Shown piece after piece: positions 10,481 to 20,700 of a DNA stretch of 64,000 nt. Origin of the DNA: Scenedesmus sp. ARA3 (taxonomy: Eukaryota; Chlorophyta; Chlorophyceae; Sphaeropleales; Scenedesmaceae); the NCBI GenBank assembly GCA_004335835.1, contig RWJK01000364.1:29579-93578 (forward strand). Direction: 5' to 3'. The position numbers and the translations under genes are program-made. Position 1 is the first letter of the stretch, and each line of letters begins with the position of its first letter. Under the pieces are notes generated by a model, which saw only the letters and a program-made list of their open reading frames with translations, did not search any database and had not been told where the DNA came from.

Positions 10481-13400
10481 TGATCATATGCCAGAAGCAC
10501 AAGGCAGCAGCGGCCCACAGCTGCAGGGCGATGCAGGCTTGCTGCTGCCTACAGCTGATGATGCTGGCAGCGAGGCAGTGACACCCAGGCTGCAGTGTGA
10601 CCCCCACCAGCAAGCTGCAATTGCAACAAGAGAAGCAGCAGCAGTAGAGGAGCAAGAGACACAGCAGCAGCTAGGTTGGCTGCAGCAGATGCTGGCCCTG
10701 CAGTTACTGCAGCCTGATGAGACAGCCATGCAGCACCACGGGCAGGTTGCACCACCGCCAACAATAGGCGGCGAGCCTCAGCCCCCACAGGAGCAGCTGT
10801 GCATGGCCCAGAAACAACAACAGCAGCAGCAGCAGCAGCAAATACAGTCAAGCTCTGGAGCAGCACCGTCCTGCAGTACCACTGAGCAGCAGGCTGCAGC
10901 AGGTCAGCCATTCAGCACAGTGGAAACAGCAGCAACAGAAACAGCAACAGCGGCAGCAGCAGTAGCAGGTGTTGCGAGCATCCCTGCTGTTGGCAGCAGA
11001 AGAAGGAGCGGCACTGGTAGCAACAGCAGCAGCAACAGCAGCAGGAGGAGCATCAGCACTGCAGCACCACTTGCATCACCTCCACCAGGCAGCATGCAGG
11101 CTACAAGCAGTGCCACTCTGCAGCAGCAGCAGCAGCAGCAGGTGCAACAACAGCGTGTGTCAGCAGAGCAGCACATTAGTAGCAGCTGCCCAGGAAGCAG
11201 TGCATCTGCTGCCCACACAACACCGCTACCACCAGCAGCAGCAGCAGCAGCAGCAGCTTCGGGTGTGTCAAGCGCAGATCTTCAATACCCTGGCAACAGA
11301 ACAATCGGCAAGCAGCAGCGCAGCAGCAACAGCAGCTGCAGCAGCATGACTGCACCAGTGCAGCCATGTGCAGTGCAGCTGGCAGGCGAGCTGGCAGGTA
11401 ACTTGAATGACCAAGTTGGTGTGGACCTTGGCAGCCTTGACACAAGCCTGTCACTGGCAGAGAGCAGCTTCCTAAGCCTATCTGAAGAGAGCCCGGGGGC
11501 TTGTGCTGCTGCTGGTGGTGCTGGTGGGGTTTATGCTGAGCCGGCTTATGCAGCTTGCGTGTCAGCAAACAAGACAGCGGTGCATGCAGCAGTTGGCCAG
11601 CCTAGCAGTGTGATGCGTGGAGTGGCAGTTGCTGAGGCAGCTGCTGAGACTGCAGCTGCAGCAACAGAGCATAGTCCGTGTTGGTCTGGTGCACACCAGC
11701 ATGCAGCGTCACGGCGTCGTCAACTTGCAGCAGCTGATGAGGCATATGTACCAGGTGGTGGTGAAGCAGCAACCTGCAGCAGCGCCCAGCACAGTGCGGC
11801 GGCAAGCAGCAATTGCTGCTGCGTTGGGAGCTGCTGCAGGCATTGCCGTGAAAGTGTGCGCAGTCAGCTTGCACAGAACAGGAAACCCACGCAGAGCAGC
11901 AGCAGCAGATGCGGGGTGCAGCAGGGAGCAGGCGCAGATGCGACAGCGCACCAAAGTGCTGCCGCTGCTCCTACCCCAGCTGGCCACAGAGGTATGCAGC
12001 TGCATGCCTTCAGCAGCATGGAGGCAGAAAGCAGCAGCAGTAGCATTGCAAGCACGACAAGCATCACCAGCAGCAGCAGCAGTGCTGTGTCTCTGGATGT
12101 GCAGCGCTCGCTGTGCCACCAGCAGCCACCTCATGCGCCCCGTGCATTCAATGAGCCGTTTGTACAGCAGATTCACAGCAAGCCCCCCACATCACTGCGC
12201 AAGCCGCACAGCAGCAGCAGCAGCAGCAGCAGCAAGCCAAGTGCTCACAGGCTTGTGAAGCAGCTGGCAGGTATTGACAGCAAGTTGCAGCAGCTGGAGG
12301 CCCTGGTGCAGCAGGATGTGCAGGGTGAGCTGGACCTGCAGGCTGCGCTGCAGCGGCAGCAGCAGCAGCGCCGGCACCAACGCCAGCAGGAGCTGTGGCT
12401 GCGGCAGGAACTGCAGGAGAGCAGCAGCCAGTGGCAGCAGCAGCAGCAGCAGCAGCAGTGGCAGCAGCAGCGGCAGTGGCAGCCCTGGGAGTGTGATGAT
12501 GCAGCTGAAGCAGACAGCGTCAACCTGGGCTGCGCTGACTGTCATCCGCTCCCAAGAGCTGAGCGAGATGACCTTGCAGAGCACATGCTGCGTCCAGCAT
12601 CAGCGCCATGTTGCAGCCACTCCAGGGCCTATGTACAGCGCCAGCAGCACCCAGTGAGTAGGTTTGCTGGAGCCGGCAGCTGCACAGGCGCACATATGGA
12701 CCCATATGGCAGCAGCCACTGTGCTGTGCATGGTTTCTACAACTGTTCAGATGCAGCCGGGGGCTGTGCAGCAGGCGCTAGTGTAGAGGCCAGGCCTTGG
12801 AGCAGTGGGCGCTTGCATGGCCGCTACCACAGCAGCAGCAGCAGCAGCAGCAGCTTCCTGGGGCACTACCCTGCTGCTGCACACATCAGTCCTTATCACG
12901 ATGTTGGACCTCATCAGCCAGTGCCAACAGCACACAATGGCAGTGGCAGCACCAGCGGTGCTTGCATAAGAGGCAGGGCATTTGAGCAGCAGAACAGGCA
13001 GCAGCACCAGCCAGGGCAGCTGTATGGCATGCCTATTAAATCTTGGGTGCTGCCGGAGCAAGGCAGTACAGATCATGCACCTGGCCTGCATACAGGCAGT
13101 ACAATCACACGCAGCAGCCTCAGGGTTGATCCCCCTAGGACGCCAGATGTAACAGTGCGCCAGTATGACAGAAGCCGAAGCAGCCACTATTGCAGCAGCG
13201 CTGGCATGGTGCGGCCAGCATCTGCGCCAGGCGTGCAGCGCGGCACAGCAGTGTGGATGTACAGCAGCAGCAGCTGCAACAGCCACAATGCGGACCAGCG
13301 CAGCGTGGCTGGCCACAATGCAGGTGTGCCTTCTGGAAGTCACGGCAGCTTGTGGTGTGAAGTGGCGCGTGAATGCCAGGCTGAGGTTCTAGAGCAGGCG

Positions 13401-13490
13401 GTGCTGCTGTCGCAGACTGCGAGCGTGTGCGCTGAGTCGCGTGTGATGGCAGCTGCACTGCGCAGCAGCTGGGACCTGCTGCATGGCTGA
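5950..13490 (+). CDS. giant Gln/Ala/Ser-rich protein with FE-x-x-L repeats, family not recognised
   Basis: Two exons, 5950-7233 and 7449-13490 (donor CAG|GTATGT, acceptor TTGCAG|GAATG), give about 2441 residues. More than 7 kb is open in the frame. Composition is dominated by Gln, Ala and Ser from CAG, GCA and AGC triplets, so much of the chain must be disordered. Islands of ordinary sequence stand out: SLNLLLDEIGASLGSSPG near the N-terminus, LNPLEFVLWQQRQHQRTLLD (exon 2), five acidic FE-x-x-L repeats (8211-9495), and a C-terminal coiled coil starting HRLVKQLAGIDSKLQQLEAL (12241-12480). The repeats keep D/E-x-F-E-x-x-L while spacers differ, which argues for selection on protein. Start: first in-frame ATG after a possible acceptor at 5937, so an upstream exon is possible. 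I cannot assign a function; a scaffold or RNA/cytoskeleton-associated protein is only a guess. Confidence 0.75.
8211..9495 (+). repeat. five-copy degenerate protein repeat F-E-x-x-L...GRRLS
   Basis: Five copies of an acidic-aromatic motif at about 8211-8278, 8499-8564, 8693-8760, 9169-9230 and 9429-9495. The pattern is D/E-x-F-E-x-x-L-x-x-x-E-A. In the first three copies it ends in G-R-R-L-S, a PKA-type R-R-x-S site. Copies 4 and 5 keep the FE-x-x-L half and lose RRLS. Linkers between copies are poly-Gln or poly-Ala of unrelated length. Confidence 0.8.
8640..8684 (+). repeat. pure CAG tract in coding sequence
   Basis: About 15 uninterrupted CAG triplets encoding poly-Gln, just upstream of the third FE-x-x-L repeat copy. 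Confidence 0.9.
10434..10479 (+). repeat. CAG tract in coding sequence
   Basis: About 14 CAG triplets ending in CAA, encoding poly-Gln in the middle of the giant protein. It is one of more than twenty shorter CAG/GCA/AGC runs in this gene. Confidence 0.9.
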
Positions 13491-14155
13491 GGTTCCGATC
13501 AGCTGTCAGTAGTAGATCCTTGTGGTACAATTGATTTGTTTGCCAGATACTATGTGGCATGTGGTGTGCAGTGCTGCATATTAATGCCTGGTTGTCACGA
13601 GCTGTGTCTGGCCTTGTCCCACAGACATTGGCATTGTGTTACCGGGAATCCTGCTTATTATGCTGTTGCCGCATTGCAACAAACAACACGTTTGAGCATA
13701 GCGGTGGTAACATCCCGTTGCACTTCAATCTGACAAGCGTCGAGACTCTATTGATTACTGAGAAACCTGTGACATCGTGCGGTGATGCAACTGAGTGCAC
13801 GTCAGCAGCCAGGATATGGCTGACCAGCAAGTGCCTCCACAGGCCCGCTGATCCACTGGTTTGCAGCAGGGGTTGCTGTACTGTCACTGCTGCCAGCTGC
13901 GCTCAACACCCGAGAAAATGTGACTGTACAGCTCTGCAGGCCATGCCAATAGGCCCTATTGTGCGGCACCGCAAGCCAACGCCAGCTGGTCTGAACTAAT
14001 AGCAGTCGCAGTAGCCAACGGCAGTGGTCCAACACGGTGGCCCAAACAGTGATCAGAAAACAGTGGCCTGCAAGGAAAGCCTGCCACGCTTTGACTGCTG
14101 TGAACAACAGCTGTGGTGGAATATTTAAAGTTGCCAGACCTCAAACCGCAGTGGA
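13491..14155. other. convergent 3' region, no gene seen
   Basis: Lies between the giant + gene and the convergent IQ coiled-coil gene. I see no coding exon and no TGTAA on either strand, so both poly(A) sites are unlocated; one or both transcripts may overlap the other gene. Confidence 0.5.
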
Positions 14156-16971
14156 TCAGTGCGCTGTAGGCAACTTGGGCGGCATCGACTGTCTACGCTG
14201 CCGCTGCTGCTGCCTGGCCGCTGCTGCCCCACTGCCTGCTTCACCTGCAGGCTGCTTACTGCTAGTACTGCTGTTGCTAGCTGCTGCCCTGCCACTTGCA
14301 AAGCATGGGGAGGCGCCAAAGCCTCTGCTGCTGCTGCTTGCAGCCATTCCACGCTGCTGCCCCGGAGCTGCCAGTGCGCTCTTTGGTGGGCTAGCGGCAG
14401 CAGCGGCAGCGGCAGCGGCAGCGGCAGCGGCAGCAGCCAGCGGGAAGTTTACAGACGTTTTCTGCTCTCACCATCTGGGAGGCAGCTTGCAGTCTTATCG
14501 GGTGGCCTGCAGCTCGATGAGCTGCGTCTGTTCCGCATCGGACGGTCTGGCTGCAACATCAGTACTGGTGCATTGACGCCATGCGCAGTGTTCGTGCAGT
14601 TCGACTGTATGTCATTGCCTGCTTCACGTTGCCAGAGTCTACATCTGCACCGCAATTTGCACCTACCTGGATCAGCACTGCAGCCTGCTCCTCCCTCTCA
14701 CGCTGCTGCTGCAGCTGCTTGCGTGTGAGGTAGCCACGTGCAGCTGCCTGCAGCACCACTGCTGCCTCTTCCATGCTGGGCCGGCAGTCGTTGCTGCTGC
14801 AGCCAGCTGCTGCAGAAGCGCATGCCGCTGAGGGGCTGCAGCTGGGTTGACCTGCTCGTGCCTGTAGCACCGGTGATGTGAAACAGGTTTCACCTACTGT
14901 CTTTGCTCTTTCAAATTTTAAAGTTCAACTTATACAGCTTGTGTCTTTTATAGGCACGGCAACCTGAAGCTACCCAACCTACTGACACAGCATGAACGCT
15001 TAACGGTGGGGTGCAATGCAGTGGTATATGGCTTGCCATGTTGTGCTGCTGGTCAGATGCAACTGTCTCCCACTCACCATACAGTACGCAGCAAGTGTGA
15101 AGTTTGCCAAGCACTTACGTATCGCTGCCACAAGCCTCACCTGCAGGCACTGCGGCTGCTGCTCTCCACCTGCGCTTCTGCTGCTGCTGCTGCTGCTGTC
15201 AGGGTCAGGCAGGATGCACAGCATGAGGTGCACATGAGCATCCTCTATCTGCTTGTGCCGAGCAGCCTCTGCTGCGACTGCCTCTGCCACACGCGCGTTT
15301 ACGCCAGCAACTGCCTTGGCTGCCGATGCCTTCACTTCTTCCAACTTCCGCTGAGATTGCTTTGCAGCCAGTGCACTGGCGCGCGCCTCCTTGTCCTTTG
15401 CTTCCAGCTGCTGCTGCAGCTGCTCCAGCTGCTGCTGTAGCTGCTGCCGCTCACGCGCTGCTGCTGCCATTGCCTGCTTGTGTGTGCGTGCATCTGTCTC
15501 AAGCTTGAGCTGCAGCACCTGGTGCGCGTGCTGCAGCTTCTGCAGACAGCAATGAGACAAGTGCCAACAAGGGGCCCATGCCAATGCAGTGGCACATTCA
15601 GACAACCTAATCAACTGCTGATTAAAGTTCAAACATGCGTGTTGCGCATCTACCTAGTGTAGCATGTGGTTCTCATGGACTCTAATGCATCTGCACGAGT
15701 CTAGGTGACGCCCAGCACGCTGCATGACACTGAGCTCTTGATGCCTGCTGCAGGACGCGCACCACCATCACAGCAACAGCACAGCCGCACTGCTCCTGAG
15801 CCGTGCTCATCAGCGCTCAGCATACCCACAGATGGGCAGCTGCCACCGCTCAGCATTAGGCCCACCTCAAACGCCTTGGTTGTCGCCTCTGCCTGCTGCC
15901 GCAGCTGCTGCTCTGCTGCTGCCGCTTCAGGCGAGCTGGCACCATCTGACAGCTGCTCTTTCAGCTTGCGCACAGCTTCGTTCAAGCTCTGCACCTTCTG
16001 TTCCTGCTTCTCAGCCTGCCGCTCTGCATCCTGCGCTCGCTGTTTGTATCGCCTAACCTGCTCCTTGAGCACCTGCAGTTGTAACAGAAAAGCGAGCTAT
16101 GCAGTAAGTAGGTGCGCAGCAAGCAGCAAGTGATATGCCATGGTGTGCACCTCAAATGCTGAACAACTTGTGTTCATGGTATAAATCTAGTGACCAAAAC
16201 CTGGAAGAGAAGCAGCAAGCATGCAGGGCTGCCATTGCTACCCAACGCAGTAGCCACTGGGCCAACACCAACGGTCTGTGCCAGCAACTAGGGCGACACG
16301 CACAAAACATGTCAGCTGCAAGCACATGGACCAGCATATTCTGGATATGAATCACCTTGTTATCTTCAAACAAAGCTCGAAGTTTGGGTGGCAAGTCTGC
16401 TATCTCTGATGCCTGGAAGTGCTGCACCAGGGCCTGCGCCGCGCCTGCCTGCCTCTCTGGTGCACGCAGCTCGCGCTTCAGTTCCTGTAAAGGTTTAAAT
16501 GTGCGTAGCTGTGATGAGACTGCAATGATGCTGCTGGATGGTTAAGCCAATCAACTCCACCCGGGCCCACTGCATGCGTACCCGTCCTGCAAGCACTTGT
16601 TTCTTTGGCTGCTGCAGAACATGTGCCCACAACCACGCGCAAGCATCTGCTGTGGTTTGGTCAACTAACATGATGCAGTTGCGGCTCTTGCCTACCTCCT
16701 TTTCACCCCTCAGCTTGCGCACTTCCTCCTCATGCTCTACTGCTGCCTGCTGTAGTGTGGACACATACTCCTGCAACTGCGCAGAAAACAACAGCATGCC
16801 ATGTCAGCGCTTGCCTGCAGAGCCCACATATCACCATCGCATAGGTGAGGTTTGGCTCACTTCATGCAGCAGACCCAGTGAGCGAACTGCAGCCATGTGG
16901 CTGCTTTTGCCTCCTCCTGCATTCTGCTGCTGTCCCAGGCTGGCCTTCGAGTCTCCCGTGCTCAGCTCCAT
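14156..16971 (-). CDS. IQ-motif coiled-coil protein
   Basis: Eight exons on -: 16971-16861, 16776-16696, 16484-16356, 16072-15866, 15539-15141, 14861-14667, 14550-14472, 14367-14156; about 470 residues, all junctions in frame. After a short polar N-terminus, exons 2-5 (residues ~38-275) form an almost continuous coiled coil (e.g. KEQVRRYKQRAQDAERQAEK; RERQQLQQQLEQLQQQLEAK). A Ser/Cys-rich linker leads to an IQ motif at ~344-359 (VVLQAAARGYLTRKQL, fitting [V/L]Q-x3-R-G-x3-R), expected to bind calmodulin or EF-hand light chains. The tail is basic and Ser-rich, ending RRQSMPPKLPTAH. The last intron is least certain: without it, exon 7 reads to a stop at 14449 and the protein ends SRKRL. An in-frame ATG at 17079 could extend the N-terminus. 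Likely a cytoskeletal or ciliary structural protein by inference. Confidence 0.78.
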
Positions 16972-17089
16972 GTGCAGCTGCTCCGGCCAACTACAACTCA
17001 GCCTGCTTGCTGTTTCAGCATTATTCAGCACGAAAGATTGCAATTCCGTTCGCGCCCAGAGTTTGCGAGGGAACACCAATGCTGCTGCA

Positions 17090-17104
17090 TTACATTCGAT
17101 TACA
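17090..17104 (-). terminator. paired candidate poly(A) signals TGTAA
   Basis: Two TTACA words on + (17090-17094, 17100-17104), i.e. two TGTAA on -, about 640 bases beyond the CLC stop codon. They sit only ~120 bases before the start of the next - gene, so the CLC 3' end and the IQ gene promoter nearly touch. Confidence 0.45.
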
Positions 17105-17737
17105 CGTTAAAAAGTACTGAATTAGGTGCTCGAACGCTACAAAAAGCTATTGCTTATTCCAAGCGAAGAGTCTAGACGCCCAGGATTTCAGGGTCCATGA
17201 GGTGTTCGCGGGCTGACACTGTCAGATACGCAACAGCAACTCGTCCACCTTTTGAGTGCAATGTGAAGAGTTGCAGGAGACACACAGTGCAAAGCTTAAT
17301 TTTGGCTATGAGTGAGCGCCCAGGAACACAGGCAAAGTGAACTGGGGAGATACCTGCCAGACGTTGCACACCATCACCATAGCCTGAGGCCCACCAGATC
17401 AATGCCCCCCACCAAACACAAGCTTCTGCACTTGCTGGCGCATACACCAAAGTAACAACAACCCTGTCCAAACCTACGCAAGTGCCATGCTTCCTTGTAA
17501 ACCACCAAATGCTCAGGAAGCAATCAAGCTGTCCCTCTACAGGAAGCCCACACCGTTGTGCGCCATCTCAGTAAACAAACAAAGGGCAAGCATGCGAGGT
17601 ATAAGCATCCAACCAAAAAGCCCTGCAAGCTTCTTAGCACTCAGGGACCCGCAGATCACATCCCCTACACCAGCGGGCACTTGGTGTATCTATGTATAAG
17701 CAAATGCCCAAACGACGCCAGCCGGGATGGTGGCAGA

Positions 17738-20700
17738 TCAAAGTGCTGCACTACTGGTGCCGCCAATTGGTTCAAAGTCATCCCAGCCGCTGCTATTGCT
17801 GCTAAGGTGACTGGCTGCCAGCCTAGTCCCTATGTTGCCACTGCCAGTGCGGTGCGTCATGCTTGACACACCTCTGAAGAGCGGCGTGCCACCTAAGCTG
17901 CCTACACTGCTGCTGTCAGCTGCTATCTCTACAGGGGCAGCTCCAGCGCCTGCTGCTGCTGCCGCTGCTGCTGCTGCACTCCTGGGAGTCAAGCCGCTTC
18001 CCTCACCCCTGCTGCCTGCTAGCCTGCTGATTGCTGCTCCCTTGCTGCTGCCAGGGCCCTGTCCTGTAGCATTCCGCAATGCTGAGCTGGCTGCTGGGCT
18101 ACTACTGCCTGCCCCTGCCCCTGCAGCTGCTGCTCTGCTGGCAGCCCCTGGTGGTGCTGCAGCTGCTGAGCTAGGCGGACTGTGCAGCACAGCAGACAGC
18201 GGCTGCAGCGAAAATGCTTCCTGCTGGTGCTGGTGCTGGTATGCATCTACTGCCTCTTGCACAGTGCCCCTCAGGGCCGAGGCCAGCCCAGCAGCACCTA
18301 GCAGCAGCAGCAGCAGCAGCAGCAGCATGAACAAAACACAAACATCAGCACAGGCAACATGTACCACGCCTAATGACCTCCCTGCGCTCAATCGCTGCAG
18401 CTACAGAGCCACCACTACCACTCCAGGGCACCAAGCAAGCCCTCGTCCAACCTGCTGTCTATCACTGTTGACAACAGTGGCGTCAACAACGGTTTGACCT
18501 CACACCCTGGTGGAATGATACATCAAACACCAGTAACTTCAGCGCTGAACTCAGCCTCAGCAGGGTGCGGCACGTGATGACGCCCAGGTGATAAGATAAC
18601 AATGACACATTGCAATGACACCAAACTCAGCCTTACCCGCGCCCAGCGTCAGCTGCTCCAGGCAGGTGGCCTCCAAGCTGCTGCCCAGCAGGTCGTGGCG
18701 CGTGATGACGCCCACCACGCTGCTGGCGCGAGGGATGACCGCCAGGTGGCGCAGCCCCAAAGACCGGAACAGCGTGTACACCTTGGCCAGGCTCGTGTCC
18801 TCCTGCAGGCCAGGTCAGTGCAGGCGGCACACGTAAACAACTGAAGCCAAACCCTGCAAGCCAAGACGCATGATGCAGGAACAGCGTGTACACCTTGGCC
18901 AGGCTGGTGTCCTCCTGCAGGCGGCGCAACACGTAAACAACTAAAGCCAAACCCTCCAAGCCAAGACGCATGATGCAGGAACAGCGTGTACACCTTGGCC
19001 AGGCTGGTGTCCTCCTGCAGGCGGCGCAACACGTAAACAACTGAAGCCAAACCCTCCAAGTCAGGACGCATGATGCAGGAACAGCGTGTACACCTTGGCC
19101 AGGTTGGTGTGCTCCTGCGAGCCATTGCAGGTCAGTGCAGGTGGCACAACACGTAAACAACTAAAGCCAAACCCTCCAAGCCAAGACACGTGATGCAGGA
19201 ACAGCGTGTACACCTTGGCCAGGCTGGTGTCCTCCTGCAGGCCATTGCAGGTCAGTGCAGGCGGCACATGGAAGCAACTGAAGCCAAGTTCCTCACAGAG
19301 AGATCACAGTCACATGCAGGCAAGCAGGCTACTGATGCACCTCCCATCACCCTGCTACTGCTGCTGCTGCTTCCCGCAACAACCCCACCAGCACCACCAT
19401 CATCATCCAAGTAATCAAGCCCCCGCAATAACGCCATCGGCCCACCTGCACCACGTAGTAGCTGGGGCTCACGTAGGGCCAGGAACATGGCCGCCTCCTG
19501 CTTGCTGAGCTGCAGGCTGCTGATGCCTGCTGCTGTTGCTGCTGCTATTGCTGCCCCCCACAACCCTACCTGCACCACGTAGTGCACATCACCATGTGCA
19601 GACTGGACGCAGCGCTGCCCCGGCAACACCCGGCCTGCACCCCCAACCACCCTGCTACTGTTGCCGCTGCTGGGAAACGACAAAACCCCCATTCCCCACC
19701 TGCACCACGTAGTAGCTAGGGTTCACGTAGGGCCCCAGGTCCAGGAACATGGCCGCCTCCTGCTCGCTGAGCTGCAAGCTGCCAATGCCTGGCTGGGCCT
19801 CGCTGATAGGCCGCACAAAGTCCGACTGCTGGTAGCTGAACGCCACGCGGCCCGCCACCTGCGCAGCAGCCAGGAGCAGAGAGATGACAGGGTACATATG
19901 GATTGAGGACATGCGCAATAGGGATAGGAGAGGTGGAGCCACATGATGATGGGCCACTCGCACTGCTGGTAGCTAAACGCCCCGCGGCCCGCAACCTGCG
20001 CAGCAGCCGAGAGCAGAGAGATGACAGGACAGAACTTAAAGACATGCGCGATAGCAACAAAGGAGGTTGAAGCCACAGGATGATGGGCCGCACAAAGTCC
20101 GACTGCTGGTAGCTGAACGCCACGCGGCCCGCCACCTGCGCAGCAGACATAGATCGAGGGTATGCGCGATAGCAACAAAGGAGGTTGAAGCCACAGGATG
20201 CCGCGCCGCACAGAGTCCGACTGCTGGTAGCTGAATGCCACGCGGCCCGCCACCTGCGCAGCACATGCAGATTGAGGGTATGCGCGGTAAAAACAAAGAA
20301 GGCTGAAGCCTCAGGATGACGCGCCGCACAAAGTCCGATTGCTGGTAGCTAAAGGCCACGCGGCCCGCCACCTGCGCAGCAGCCAGGAGCAGGGAGACGA
20401 CAGTCCACAAACTGACGACATGTACAATACGGACAATCGAGGTGGAAGCCACATGATCTGCACAGCAGGCCAGTGTACAAGCACCAAGATAGGAGGATGT
20501 AGAAAGCCACAGCACAGGCAGGTGCGGGTGTCGAACTGACCGCTGGTTTGTAAGTGGCAGCCAGCCTGCAGCAGTCTTCTGCGCGCCCGTGAAACTTCAC
20601 GCCACTGCATCTGATCCCAGGAATGCGCACGCGCATGCACGCACACACGCACACGCACACGCACACACACGCACGCGCGCGCGCGCGCGCCCGCCCGCAC

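Noticed and set aside
18769..20395. CRISPR-like array of regularly spaced repeats
   Set aside because: The spacers are similar to each other and the repeats are exon edges of a eukaryotic gene.
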